DNA of 28,406 nucleotides from a virus (IMGVR_UViG_3300025652_000386:1-28406); one strand, 5' to 3'; positions 1 through 6,436 are shown, counted from the stretch's first letter. Notes: a model not told the origin generated them from the letters alone. Program-made: numbers and translations.

Positions 1-6
1 CAGGAG

Positions 7-162
7 GAGGGATCGAAGTAACCCAAGGGAGGGATCGAAGTGATCAGAAAGAGGGATCGACGTAACCCTAAAGAGGGATCGAAGTGATCAGGAGGAGGGA
101 TCGACGCGCTGTCGAACAAGTGATCAAGAGGAGGGATCGAAGTGATCTAGAGGAGGGATCGA
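7..162. repeat. Array of seven 22-bp direct repeats (iterons)
   Basis: The core GAGGGATCGA recurs at 7, 29, 51, 73, 95, 131 and 153. The step is exactly 22 bp except for one 36-bp step between copies five and six, where 14 extra bases sit. Most units continue AGTGATC or CGTAACCC. The array and its right flank hold about 12 GATC sites in 185 bp. A 22-bp step is about two helical turns, so bound proteins would line up on one face, as at iteron origins or multi-site operators. It lies past the 3' end of terS, so a packaging site is another possibility. There is no gene in 1-257. Confidence 0.85.
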
Positions 163-165
163 ACA

Positions 166-178
166 ACTAATAATTAGT
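166..178. promoter_or_regulatory. 13-bp palindromic site, copy 1
   Basis: Perfect ACTAATAATTAGT, directly after the last iteron. No plus-strand gene starts just downstream, which sets this copy apart from most of the others. Confidence 0.7.
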
Positions 179-257
179 CGGATCGGGTACAGAATCTCGT
201 AGAAATGGCTTCGGACGGGGCCTTGCGCTAGTTCTCCCCTACTACCCCTTACCTATA

Positions 258-689
258 TCAAGCCTCTGCGAACAATCCCGACAGCCTATCCCTAAGCTCC
301 TGTTCGATCTCATCGGGCTTCCTGTGTTCTACCACTACCTTTGAGGACTCATCGAATACGCCCTCACTCTTTCCTAGTAGTTCGAGTGCCCGTACCCGTG
401 TGGATGGTGGGTTGCTGTCGTCCATAGCCTCTGTCTTCAATCGCTGAAGAATCCACTTGGCGTTGAGCTTTTCGTGTGCTCGCTTCGCATCCTTCTTGTC
501 AGCCTTCAGGTCTTCGATGGCAATCCGAACGTGGTCCTTCTTCGCTAGTCGTGACGCGAGGACGTTGACGGTCGAGTCCTTGCCCTTGGTATCGTACGCC
601 TTGCGGTAGGCATCGGAGTACGACAGCCCGGAAGCAACGAACCCGGCGAATGCGCTCTGCTTAGGTGTAAGCTCTCTAGGTATAGACAT
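258..689 (-). CDS. terS: Terminase small subunit
   Basis: 143-residue protein of the Terminase_2/XtmA type. It is expected to bind phage DNA at the packaging start site and hand it to the large subunit. The N-terminal helix-turn-helix reads LTPKQSAFAGFVASG with SYSDAYRKAY after it (about residues 6-33), followed by a helical middle and an acidic, Arg-rich C terminus ending in FAEA, all usual for the family. I chose the ATG at 689 because the longer reading to 824 runs back through plus-strand promoter DNA and has no family-like sequence. The Shine-Dalgarno is poor (TTGGGG). A possible promoter lies at 695-722, which would make the message nearly leaderless. The large subunit is not visible and may lie to the left of the window. 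The iteron array follows the gene. Confidence 0.8.
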   Translation of the reverse strand: MSIPRELTPKQSAFAGFVASGLSYSDAYRKAYDTKGKDSTVNVLASRLAKKDHVRIAIEDLKADKKDAKRAHEKLNAKWILQRLKTEAMDDSNPPSTRVRALELLGKSEGVFDESSKVVVEHRKPDEIEQELRDRLSGLFAEA

Positions 690-694
690 ACCCC

Positions 695-722
695 AAGATA
701 AGCACCAAGCCCGTACCGTCAA
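695..722 (-). promoter_or_regulatory. Possible promoter for terS
   Basis: On the minus strand TTGACG (717-722) and TATCTT (695-700) are 16 bp apart. Transcription would start at or within a base or two of the terS ATG. A G-run lies a little upstream, as at the plus-strand promoters. Confidence 0.4.
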
Positions 723-758
723 CACATTGACCCCCCGCTTGATACCCCTTGGGGGGGG

Positions 759-799
759 TTGACATATGTATTGACATTGATTAGATTTACTGGTAGGAT
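759..799 (+). promoter_or_regulatory. Tandem overlapping sigma70-type promoters, copy 1
   Basis: Two TTGACA boxes start at 759 and 771. The first is 17 bp from TAGATT (782-787), the second 17 bp from TAGGAT (794-799). An eight-G run precedes the first box. About 42 bp of this block are repeated almost exactly at 1441-1483. Confidence 0.75.
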
Positions 800-808
800 A
801 GGAGTGCA

Positions 809-836
809 GGCCGAAGCGGCCCAACTAATAATTAGT
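809..836 (+). promoter_or_regulatory. Leader hairpin plus palindromic site, copy 2
   Basis: A GGCCG/CGGCC hairpin with an AAG loop (809-821) is followed at once by ACTAATAATTAGT (824-836). The site is roughly 20-30 bp past the predicted transcription start and 20 bp before the next ATG, so it could be an operator. Confidence 0.7.
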
Positions 837-856
837 CCAAAAGGGAGGCAACTGAG

Positions 857-1156
857 ATGAGGATCAAGAGCGAGGCCGAGAGACGCTACAACGCGCTGGT
901 GACGCGGTTGGAAGAAATTGAGGCCGAGGTCGCCGCCGAGCGCGGTATGCTCGTGACCGATGTGTATCTCACCGACCCTGAGATTGATTACGAAAACACT
1001 GCCGACAGCCACGATTGGCGCACGGGCGAGCCGCTGGTCGAGGGCACGGACGCATGGTGGGACATGATGTACGGGCAAGGTGCATCAGCCGCTGGGGGCC
1101 GGGGCGAGGAGCTAGGCATCGACATCAATTCGTACTTCCCGAAGCCGATTTACTAG
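857..1156 (+). CDS. Small hypothetical protein (99 aa)
   Basis: First gene after the early promoter at 759-799. The start is an ATG with GGGAGG upstream. The N-terminal third is charged and likely helical (about residues 1-30, Arg/Glu-rich). The middle is acidic with two adjacent tryptophans (DAWWDMM, about 65-71). The end reads SYFPKPIY. It has no membrane segment, signal peptide or recognised motif. Its position makes it a likely immediate-early protein, the class that often modifies host functions. I do not recognise the family. Confidence 0.7.
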   Translation: MRIKSEAERRYNALVTRLEEIEAEVAAERGMLVTDVYLTDPEIDYENTADSHDWRTGEPLVEGTDAWWDMMYGQGASAAGGRGEELGIDINSYFPKPIY

Positions 1157-1168
1157 GAGAAAAAGAAG

Positions 1169-1420
1169 ATGATTACCAAGCGCACAACGGGACGGCTCCA
1201 GAGATTTATCGATGGCATATCCCTAACATACGCATCAGAGGTGACTGCACTGAGGGCGATAAACAAGCGAGTGCCCAATGCAGAGAGTCTTCCGGGCTGT
1301 TTCACGATCATGCCCCAGTCTGAAGGCGGTCGCTTCGCCATCGTGTACCTGTGCGACCAGAACGACCCATCTTGGATGGATGTATTCCATGGTGCAGGCC
1401 TTCCGGTCTTCGGTGTCTAG
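1169..1420 (+). CDS. Small hypothetical protein (83 aa)
   Basis: Starts 12 bp after the previous stop with AGGAGA upstream of the ATG, so it is probably in the same transcript. The N terminus is basic (KRTTGRLQRF). The rest is mixed alpha/beta in appearance, with two cysteines and a hydrophobic strand RFAIVYLC near residues 55-62. There is no membrane segment and I do not recognise the family. The duplicated promoter begins 21 bp after its stop. Confidence 0.65.
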   Translation: MITKRTTGRLQRFIDGISLTYASEVTALRAINKRVPNAESLPGCFTIMPQSEGGRFAIVYLCDQNDPSWMDVFHGAGLPVFGV

Positions 1421-1441
1421 GTGTAGGTGTATAGGGGGGAG

Positions 1442-1482
1442 TTGACATACATATTGACATTGATTAGATTTACTGGTAGGAT
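1442..1482 (+). promoter_or_regulatory. Tandem overlapping sigma70-type promoters, copy 2
   Basis: TTGACA boxes at 1442 and 1454, each 17 bp from a -10 box; the second pair ends in TAGGAT (1477-1482). Nearly identical to 759-799, including the 12-bp offset between the two -35 boxes and the upstream G-run. Confidence 0.75.
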
Positions 1483-1491
1483 GGGAACAGG

Positions 1492-1518
1492 GTCGGGAAA
1501 GCCCGACTAATAATTAGT
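1492..1518 (+). promoter_or_regulatory. Leader hairpin plus palindromic site, copy 3
   Basis: A GTCGGG/CCCGAC hairpin with an AAAG loop (1492-1507) overlaps the first two bases of ACTAATAATTAGT (1506-1518). The arrangement matches copy 2, although the hairpin sequence differs. The next ATG is 22 bp on. Confidence 0.7.
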
Positions 1519-1540
1519 TCACCGCCAAAAAGGAGGCCTC

Positions 1541-1795
1541 ATGGCTTGGCGACGGGATGTGGGACGATACGTCGATCTCTTCGGTGAGATCAAAAGAGAG
1601 AACCTGAGCATCTGGCTCAAGGCGAGAAAGGCTAACAGCGTCAACGCAGCCTACTGGTCACTCAAGCACGCACTGCCCGACGCCCGCATTCCGCGCCCCG
1701 ACACACGGTTGAAGGCGCATCAAGAGAAGTTCTTGAGCACCACGGGACAGTACACCCGTGGTTCTAGTGACCCGAGAAATCTTTCGTTCAACTAA
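1541..1795 (+). CDS. Small basic hypothetical protein (84 aa)
   Basis: The ATG follows AAAAAGGAGG at good spacing, directly behind the second early promoter. The protein is strongly basic throughout (MAWRRDVGRY, KARKAN, RLKAHQEK) and likely helical, with no membrane segment. Such proteins often bind nucleic acid, but no named fold is visible. Its 3' end encodes an 8-bp stem hairpin (1739-1762), and its stop codon lies inside the next palindromic site. I do not recognise the family. Confidence 0.65.
   Translation: MAWRRDVGRYVDLFGEIKRENLSIWLKARKANSVNAAYWSLKHALPDARIPRPDTRLKAHQEKFLSTTGQYTRGSSDPRNLSFN
1739..1762 (+). other. Strong hairpin at the 3' end of the upstream gene
   Basis: ACCACGGG (1739-1746) pairs perfectly with CCCGTGGT (1755-1762) across an 8-base loop. 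It sits about 30 bp before the palindrome at 1791, echoing the hairpin-then-palindrome order at copies 2 and 3. No U-run follows, so it is not a classic terminator. Confidence 0.55.
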
Positions 1796-1803
1796 TAATT
1801 AGT
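1791..1803. promoter_or_regulatory. 13-bp palindromic site, copy 4
   Basis: Perfect ACTAATAATTAGT. It contains the TAA stop of the upstream gene and ends 15 bp before the next ATG. Confidence 0.7.
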
Positions 1804-1818
1804 TCAAGGGGGAGCATC

Positions 1819-2100
1819 ATGAGGAAGAATTGCGAACGCACACTCAACGCTTGGTTTAGGGACGAGCCATTCGGCAAGCGCGGAGACTCCATCTGGACGG
1901 ACGGGAGCACCATCCACTCATACAACACATGGATCGTGGCAGTGCTTGCTGACTTCACCGGCATCCGGTTCCGGTTCAACAACACCAAGTACAGCAGGAC
2001 AACGACCACGCACCAAAACGCGATCCGCGAATACATGAAAGGCGACGGGTGGGCGCTGCGGTTTCACGAGGACGTGCCACGGGGCACCTATTCCTTGTAA
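1819..2100 (+). CDS. Conserved-looking phage protein, YS-TTTxHQ type (93 aa)
   Basis: The ATG follows AAGGGGGAG. The core holds SYNTWIVAVLAD and NTKYSRTTTTHQNAIREYM (about residues 34-75). This layout, a short Ser-Tyr strand and then TKYS-TTS-HQ, resembles small uncharacterised proteins seen in many phages and plasmids. No catalytic role is known to me, and I infer only that it is an established phage accessory family. It has no membrane segment or cysteine cluster. The gene follows palindromic site copy 4, and the next gene starts 12 bp after its stop. Confidence 0.7.
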   Translation: MRKNCERTLNAWFRDEPFGKRGDSIWTDGSTIHSYNTWIVAVLADFTGIRFRFNNTKYSRTTTTHQNAIREYMKGDGWALRFHEDVPRGTYSL

Positions 2101-2112
2101 AGGAGGAGTGAG

Positions 2113-2367
2113 ATGAGCACCAAGTTGAGGGATGATTTCGTGTCGATGTGCAGGGCACACTTTGCCAAGCACCCGGACGCCCCTGTCCCAATTCCCCCTT
2201 CGGGGTGTCAGTTGCGCCGGATCAATGCTGACGGGTCGATCACATATGTGTCCGAAAAGGTCAGGTGGACAGCTCAAGTCGGTGGCCGTATGTGCAACGT
2301 CTGGCGTGACTACTACGACCAGTACGGACGCAAGCACACGATACCCGAACCGGAGGGGGATGTATGA
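2113..2367 (+). CDS. Small hypothetical protein (84 aa)
   Basis: The ATG is preceded by AAAGGAGGAG. The N terminus looks helical (residues 3-18). Three cysteines are spread over the protein, with a likely beta-rich middle (QLRRINADGSITYVSEKVRW) and a C-terminal WRDYYDQYGRKHTIPEPEGDV. The family is unrecognised. It is probably co-transcribed with the gene upstream. A second frame (2132-2395) is open over the same stretch but has no ribosome binding site. Confidence 0.65.
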   Translation: MSTKLRDDFVSMCRAHFAKHPDAPVPIPPSGCQLRRINADGSITYVSEKVRWTAQVGGRMCNVWRDYYDQYGRKHTIPEPEGDV

Positions 2368-2445
2368 AGTGCGCAGTCGCAGGGCAGGAAGGTAGCACCA
2401 TGCCGAATCATTTGGAGATTGACCGCCGAGGAGGAGGGATCTGAG

Positions 2446-2700
2446 ATGGGGAACAAGTATGAGTCTGGACTAGAGTATATCCGGGCACACGGGATGCCGG
2501 ACGCCGAGACGTTTGATTGGGCTGTACCGTTAGAGCAATTCAAACGGGTATGCGATACCGCTGGGCAGAATGTGTCCGGGCGTGTTGTAACGGCATACGG
2601 TGATGGCGTGTTCGGTCGGATCGTCGGGCTGGACGACGAGGCTAGCGGGTGGGTTGCCCAGACGTTTGCTGTGGAATCTGCGGGTCATTCTAATAATTAG
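2446..2700 (+). CDS. Small acidic hypothetical protein (84 aa)
   Basis: I chose the ATG at 2446, which follows GAGGAGGAGGG, over an earlier in-frame TTG at 2419 that lacks a binding site. The protein is acidic, with a helical first third and a likely beta-rich second half (GRVVTAYGDGVFGRIVGLDDE). The stop codon TAG lies inside palindromic site copy 5, repeating what is seen at 1795. The family is unrecognised. Confidence 0.6.
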   Translation: MGNKYESGLEYIRAHGMPDAETFDWAVPLEQFKRVCDTAGQNVSGRVVTAYGDGVFGRIVGLDDEASGWVAQTFAVESAGHSNN

Positions 2701-2701
2701 T
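2689..2701. promoter_or_regulatory. 13-bp palindromic site, copy 5 (one mismatch)
   Basis: TCTAATAATTAGT, differing from the consensus only at the first base. The right flank TTCACCG matches that of copy 3. It is 38 bp before the next ATG, with a GGCAAA/TTTGCC inverted repeat (2707-2723) in between. Confidence 0.6.
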
Positions 2702-2739
2702 TCACCGGCAAAAAATATTTGCCACAACAAGGGGGAAGT

Positions 2740-3039
2740 ATGACCGATCCAAACTGGAACAGCAGAGCAGAGATGAGCTATATCATGGACTATCCGAATG
2801 AGGTGGACATGATAGCTTTCCATATCGACACAGAGATGGACAGGCTCGAAAGAGATATGGAGATGCTGCAATCATCACACGGCGAGTATCGTGAGATGAT
2901 AATCAGGGATGTGGCAACGACAAGGAATATCATCTCACATCATGTGAGCCAGATCATACGTCTCTGTGTCGAAGAGCCACAAGATACACTAGACCCGTGC
3001 CAGATTCATATGTTTCAGAAGGACGACGTCGGCCTATGA
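2740..3039 (+). CDS. Met/Glu-rich helical hypothetical protein (99 aa)
   Basis: The ATG at 2740 follows AAGGGGGAAG; an in-frame TTG at 2719 is less likely. Residues about 22-85 look like one long helical or coiled-coil region rich in Met, Glu, Asp and His (DTEMDRLERDMEMLQ, VATTRNIISHHVSQIIRL). It has no signal peptide. The stop overlaps the next start as ATGA, so translation of the lipoprotein transglycosylase may be coupled to this gene. The family is unrecognised. Confidence 0.65.
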   Translation: MTDPNWNSRAEMSYIMDYPNEVDMIAFHIDTEMDRLERDMEMLQSSHGEYREMIIRDVATTRNIISHHVSQIIRLCVEEPQDTLDPCQIHMFQKDDVGL

Positions 3040-3677
3040 ATAGACACAGCACCTTGCTCCGAAAAATTGTGAGACCATGGGATACAGGCTACACGTGTAG
3101 CCCGTCGCCCCCAGCTCATGTAAAAAATATTTTCATATTATTTTTTTTAATTGGGTGTCAGGGCGTCGATCAGGTGGAGGACAGTGCTCCGGTAGCATAT
3201 GGTCCGCCAAGTGTCTTAGAACGCAGCGTGGGGCCTGTGGAGGGGCATCTGACCAGTGTTCGGTGGCCATGTACGGGCAGCGGGTGCCTCGACGCATCCG
3301 ATCTAGCCCGACTAGCCGACCTCATACTGGAGCAATCCAGTAGGCTCGACCTAGAGGTGGCCATGATGGTTGGAATACTGATGGTGGAGAACCCTTGGCT
3401 CGACTCACTCGCAGTCTCTAGCGCGGGTGCGGTCGGCCTCTACCAAGTTATGCCGATGCACAGAGGTGCATGGCCTGAGTGTAGCGAAGCCATAGAAACC
3501 GTGGCCGGATCAGTCTGCCATGGGTCGGTAATCATCCATGACTTTCTACAGAGGAGAGGCAGCAGGAACATGGCCCTACTTGCATACAACGGATGCAGGA
3601 GTGGCCCGTGTGAGGTGTACCCAGAAAAAGTTTCTGGATATTCAGATCAATTTCTTAATGGGGAAGAACCACAGTGA
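3036..3677 (+). CDS. Lipoprotein lytic transglycosylase (SLT-like)
   Basis: 213-residue predicted peptidoglycan-cleaving enzyme. Residues 31-41 (NIFILFFLIGC) form a hydrophobic stretch ending in a lipobox, LIGC, with Cys41 followed by Gln, so an outer-membrane lipoprotein is plausible. The SLT fold follows: candidate catalytic Glu118 in MVEN, GAVGLYQVMP (131-140) and LLAYNG (181-186). The start at 3036 overlaps the previous stop (ATGA) and gives an unusually long 30-residue n-region. That region is largely encoded by dispersed hairpin element copy A (3058-3121). No other normal start codon lies between 3036 and the hydrophobic stretch. A lipidated phage transglycosylase outside the late block is unusual, and its role (lysis, entry or wall remodelling) is open. 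Confidence 0.75.
   Translation: MNRHSTLLRKIVRPWDTGYTCSPSPPAHVKNIFILFFLIGCQGVDQVEDSAPVAYGPPSVLERSVGPVEGHLTSVRWPCTGSGCLDASDLARLADLILEQSSRLDLEVAMMVGILMVENPWLDSLAVSSAGAVGLYQVMPMHRGAWPECSEAIETVAGSVCHGSVIIHDFLQRRGSRNMALLAYNGCRSGPCEVYPEKVSGYSDQFLNGEEPQ
3058..3121 (-). repeat. Dispersed hairpin element, copy A (inverted)
   Basis: On the minus strand this matches copy B from the ACATG start through the TTTTTCGGA end. The core dyad is at 3079-3110. Its inner 16 bases form a perfect palindrome, GGCTACAC plus GTGTAGCC, where copies B and C have G-C pairs (GGCGACAC type). Both arms have changed together. Confidence 0.8.
3621..3637. repeat. Short dyad of the GAAA-N3-TTTC type
   Basis: CCAGAAA and TTTCTGG, perfect 7-bp arms around AAG, within the 3' end of the transglycosylase gene. 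Confidence 0.55.
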
Positions 3678-3970
3678 AAGACATGGCAATGGCGACAGAC
3701 ATAGAAAGACTCCAACAAGTACACAAACAGAGGAGGGAGCAGATCGCTAATATTAAGCAAGCTAAATATTTTCTGCGTAAGGCGTCCAAAGACCTGACCA
3801 CTACAAGGACTAAGTGTAATTGTTGTGAGTTTAGCCTATGGGACGACGAGCCGGAAGCTAGGATGCACAGGGGTATAAAGTCAGCATTGAAACAGGCCGC
3901 CAAGGCGCAAGAGATGGCAGTAGATGACCTTGAAGACATCGAAGTGATGCAGAGGTTACAGGGCTATTGA
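3674..3970 (+). CDS. Coiled-coil hypothetical protein with a CxCC motif (98 aa)
   Basis: A GTG start overlaps the previous stop (GTGA); an ATG three codons on is an alternative. The protein is basic and helical at the N terminus (IERLQQVHKQRREQIANIKQAK), has KCNCCEF near residues 48-53, and continues helical and Ala/Glu-rich to the end. Three close cysteines could bind a metal, but this is not a recognised finger. It is the last gene before the promoter at 3987, so it probably ends the first plus-strand transcript. No obvious terminator follows. Confidence 0.6.
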   Translation: MKDMAMATDIERLQQVHKQRREQIANIKQAKYFLRKASKDLTTTRTKCNCCEFSLWDDEPEARMHRGIKSALKQAAKAQEMAVDDLEDIEVMQRLQGY

Positions 3971-3986
3971 ACAAGTAGGGTGGGGG

Positions 3987-4014
3987 TTGACATTAATATT
4001 TATTCCATTATTAT
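3987..4014 (+). promoter_or_regulatory. Sigma70-type promoter for the ATPase cassette
   Basis: TTGACA (3987-3992), 16 bp, TATTAT (4009-4014), preceded by a five-G run as at the other plus-strand promoters. The downstream DNA is very A/T-rich. Confidence 0.65.
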
Positions 4015-4055
4015 TATTGAGTATGTTGTTGGCTGCATCCAGTAGCACACACAGA

Positions 4056-4068
4056 ACTAATTATTAGT
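4056..4068. promoter_or_regulatory. 13-bp palindromic site, copy 6
   Basis: ACTAATTATTAGT: the centre base is T instead of A, so it is the same dyad read from the other strand. The right flank TTCAC is shared with copies 3 and 5. It ends 19 bp before the ATG. Confidence 0.7.
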
Positions 4069-4087
4069 TCACAAAAAAGGAGATGGT

Positions 4088-5257
4088 ATGAGCAAGATGT
4101 TCCCCGGTGCAACAATCACCCCACAACAGGCCGTTGAGGTGGTATCCGACTTGTCTTGGCCGATGCGGTCCAAGCTTCTGACCGTCATGCTTGGCTTTGT
4201 GGGTCAGGGCAAGACCGTAGCCGCAAGACTCGCCTCAGAAAAAATTTCTGAGGATCTGGGCCGCACCCTAGTGAACATGCGCGACCTGAGCCGCGCACCC
4301 AACGACGACGAGTTCGTTTATTGGGAGATCAACTGCTCCACATCTGATCGGAGTGACTTCCAGATCCCGTGGATTGAGGACGGATCCTACGATCTCGTAG
4401 TGCTTCATACGTTTCGGCTTCTGGCCGAGAACCCGAACGCACACGGGATGATCGTGCTCGACGAGATCGCTAAGAATCCCGAGTTGGCTCCAATTTTTGC
4501 GGAGATCGCAAGAGAGCGTCGGTTCGGCACGACGTTCAAGCTGCCTGACAACATCATGGTCGTAGGCACGGGCAACCGGGCCACTGACAACGCAAGCTCC
4601 TTCGAGTTGCCAGAGGATCTTCGCAATCGTGCGATGATTCTCGACGTTCAGTCCGATGAACAAAGCTTCCTCGACCATGAGAGGGATACGCTAGACCCTA
4701 CACTTGTGGCGGCGCTCAAATTCATGGGTGGGACATCAGAAAAACGGCTAGTCTTTGACTATGGCGACGCAGCCGTTCCGTCTGCGAACACACAGAAGTG
4801 TACGTTCCGCAGCGTGTCATGCTTCAACGATGTCATCAAGCTCGACTCTTGGGATTGGGATAAGTCGCACCATAGGCATGCGGGTGGGGGACTGATTGGG
4901 AGTGGGGCGTTTGGCACGATTGCAGCTAGTCAGGGCTTTGGTGAGCAGCTTGTCTTGATCAATCAGTATTTTGACGACCCGGAGGCCAACAAGGCGGAGA
5001 TCGAAAGCGTGTTTGTCCACAACAGCCTTAAGATGGAAGATATTTCTGCTTTCAAACACGCGCTTATGGTGTCCTTACTGAGCAAGATCAAGAAGGACGC
5101 AAGCAATTTCGAGACGGCTTGCAGGTACCTCGACATCATCAATTGCGCGGAAACGTACCGCTCGTTCCTTGTGTGCGCGAAACAGATGGACGAGTCATTC
5201 GCTAAGACGGCCCGGTATGCGAGCAGTCGTGCGTCAGATATCCGCATGTCGAATTAA
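4088..5257 (+). CDS. MoxR/CobS-like AAA+ ATPase
   Basis: 389-residue AAA+ ATPase, first gene of a three-gene cassette. Walker A is GFVGQGKT (36-43), Walker B MIVLDEI (121-127), sensor-1 region GTGNRATDN (160-168), and LPEDLRNRAMIL (174-185) supplies arginine-finger candidates. The order and the asparagine-rich sensor fit the MoxR/CobS branch. These ATPases act with VWA-domain partners as remodelling or metal-insertion chaperones, and a VWA protein is encoded two genes downstream. The start follows AAAAAAGGAG with good spacing. The C-terminal 180 residues show no motif I recognise. A 9-bp-arm dyad (4233-4253) lies in the early coding region. Its phage role is unknown; assignment to AAA+ is firm, to the MoxR/CobS branch likely. 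Confidence 0.85.
   Translation: MSKMFPGATITPQQAVEVVSDLSWPMRSKLLTVMLGFVGQGKTVAARLASEKISEDLGRTLVNMRDLSRAPNDDEFVYWEINCSTSDRSDFQIPWIEDGSYDLVVLHTFRLLAENPNAHGMIVLDEIAKNPELAPIFAEIARERRFGTTFKLPDNIMVVGTGNRATDNASSFELPEDLRNRAMILDVQSDEQSFLDHERDTLDPTLVAALKFMGGTSEKRLVFDYGDAAVPSANTQKCTFRSVSCFNDVIKLDSWDWDKSHHRHAGGGLIGSGAFGTIAASQGFGEQLVLINQYFDDPEANKAEIESVFVHNSLKMEDISAFKHALMVSLLSKIKKDASNFETACRYLDIINCAETYRSFLVCAKQMDESFAKTARYASSRASDIRMSN
4233..4253. repeat. Short dyad, 9-bp arms
   Basis: CCTCAGAAA and TTTCTGAGG around an AAA centre, inside the AAA+ ATPase gene. It is the longest member of the GAAA-N3-TTTC series. Confidence 0.6.
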
Positions 5258-5287
5258 GTCTCCCAAAAATCAGTAGGTTGTACACAC

Positions 5288-5315
5288 AAAAATATTTTTA
5301 GAGAAAAGATTTCTC
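5288..5315. repeat. Two adjacent A/T-rich dyads in the leader of the middle gene
   Basis: AAAAATATTTTT (5288-5299) is followed by GAGAAA-AGA-TTTCTC (5301-5315), just upstream of the ribosome binding site for the gene at 5336. The second belongs to the GAAA-N3-TTTC series. Confidence 0.55.
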
Positions 5316-5335
5316 ACATCAACAGGAGCCTCACA

Positions 5336-6340
5336 ATGAGGACAATTGAAGCAGAAGAGTATTTCGTGTGCAGTCTTGAGGTCGGCAAGTTTACCGGCAC
5401 CAAGGGCGACAAGGTGATGAAGAGTCAACTTGTGGAGCATGACAACAAGCGTGTGGGCGCAACGTTCCACCGCATCCCCACGAAGTACTACACAGCAATC
5501 GGCAAGGCCGAGCGCATGGGCAGGGACGCACTCTCTGATGGCAACTGGCTCTGGACATCCAAGCAACCGGGGGATTCTGGTAAGGCGTCATCTATGGACG
5601 GCTACCTTGTCCACCATGAGGACTTTCACGACTTGGATAAAAAAATGACCAAGGCCCGGAATGCTTTCTGGGCAGCCGCCGAAGAAAACATCATTCGGAT
5701 GTACGACTTCCACAGACGGCAGGGCCAGATCGCATACCGTCAGGCCACGGGTGAGAGCATGAGTGACGATCAGGTCCAACGGTTCTATCCCGATGTAACA
5801 GAGGTCCGCAAGGCGTTTGACTTCAGGTTCAAGCCCCTCCCTCTGTATGGGTCTCAGGGTGGAGATGGCTCGCGCATCTGGCACCCTTCATGGGGTGGCG
5901 AGAAGCGTGACTTGTTTGAGCGGGTGCAACAGGCGGCAATTGAGGACCAGAACCGCAGGGTCCAGAATGGCATGGAGGGTCTAGTTGGTCGTGTGCTGAA
6001 TGTCGCCAAACAGCAGGCAGAAAATATTTCCACTTATGAAAATTCTGGTGACGACAAGCCCAAAGGTCTGCCTTACGCAAACACATGGGCAATCATGGAA
6101 AACCTTGCTGACGAATTAGACAAGTGGGGTGGCAGGGTCACAAACGACAACGGCAAAATGCGCGGACTTGCAGTAGACATTCACCGCATGATTAATGGCA
6201 TCAACGATGCGACTGCGGGTAACGTCGGGGAGTTCCGTGGGATGATGTCGAACGAAGCACCAATCCGTGAACAGATCGGTTCACAACTCAAGAACATTGA
6301 AAGCTCTGCGTCTTCGGCCCTCGAAGACTTGCTTTCGTAA
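5336..6340 (+). CDS. Middle protein of the AAA+/VWA cassette, possibly DUF3150-like
   Basis: 334 residues, ATG after ACAGGAG. It is mostly helical and charged, with aromatic positions spaced as in RMYDFHRRQGQ and QRFYPDVTEVRKAFDFRFKPLPL (about 122-170). Two later helical stretches are FERVQQAAIEDQNRR and MENLADELDKWGG. It has no nucleotide or metal motif, signal peptide or membrane segment. In other phages a DUF3150 protein lies between a CobS-like ATPase and a CobT-like VWA protein, and this gene sits in that slot. Its YP-then-helical-core layout is compatible, but I cannot confirm homology by eye. It probably works with its two neighbours as substrate or adaptor. Confidence 0.65.
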   Translation: MRTIEAEEYFVCSLEVGKFTGTKGDKVMKSQLVEHDNKRVGATFHRIPTKYYTAIGKAERMGRDALSDGNWLWTSKQPGDSGKASSMDGYLVHHEDFHDLDKKMTKARNAFWAAAEENIIRMYDFHRRQGQIAYRQATGESMSDDQVQRFYPDVTEVRKAFDFRFKPLPLYGSQGGDGSRIWHPSWGGEKRDLFERVQQAAIEDQNRRVQNGMEGLVGRVLNVAKQQAENISTYENSGDDKPKGLPYANTWAIMENLADELDKWGGRVTNDNGKMRGLAVDIHRMINGINDATAGNVGEFRGMMSNEAPIREQIGSQLKNIESSASSALEDLLS

Positions 6341-6342
6341 AC

Positions 6343-6417
6343 AAGACCTAAAACATGGACCTAGGGGCGACGGGCGGCACGTGTCGCCTGTCGCCCATGG
6401 TCTCACATTTTTTCGGA
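6343..6417 (+). repeat. Dispersed hairpin element, copy B
   Basis: Starts two bases after the stop of the gene before it. The core dyad at 6365-6396 pairs 16 bases on each side with two G-T wobbles. It is followed by ATGGTCTCACA and a six-T run (6408-6413). In RNA this makes a long stem with a T-run ten bases later, so partial termination or mRNA protection is possible. Confidence 0.8.
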
Positions 6418-6436
6418 AAGAATGGAGGAGAACGAC

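Noticed and set aside
1-178. CRISPR array
   Set aside because: The repeats follow each other with a 22-bp step and the segments between cores are themselves repeated, so there are no unique spacers.
738-760. CCCC-TT-GGGG tract as a terminator
   Set aside because: No U-run follows on the plus strand and it adjoins the -35 box, so a promoter-linked G-run explains it better.
1918-2337. Minus-strand 139-residue ORF
   Set aside because: It is antisense to two plus-strand genes with strong binding sites, and its His/Val/Pro-rich sequence looks like a shadow frame.
2361-2444. Tiny ORFs MYEVRSRRAGR and MPNHLEIDRRGGGI
   Set aside because: Each is under 15 codons with no binding site of its own; they lie in the gap before the gene at 2446.
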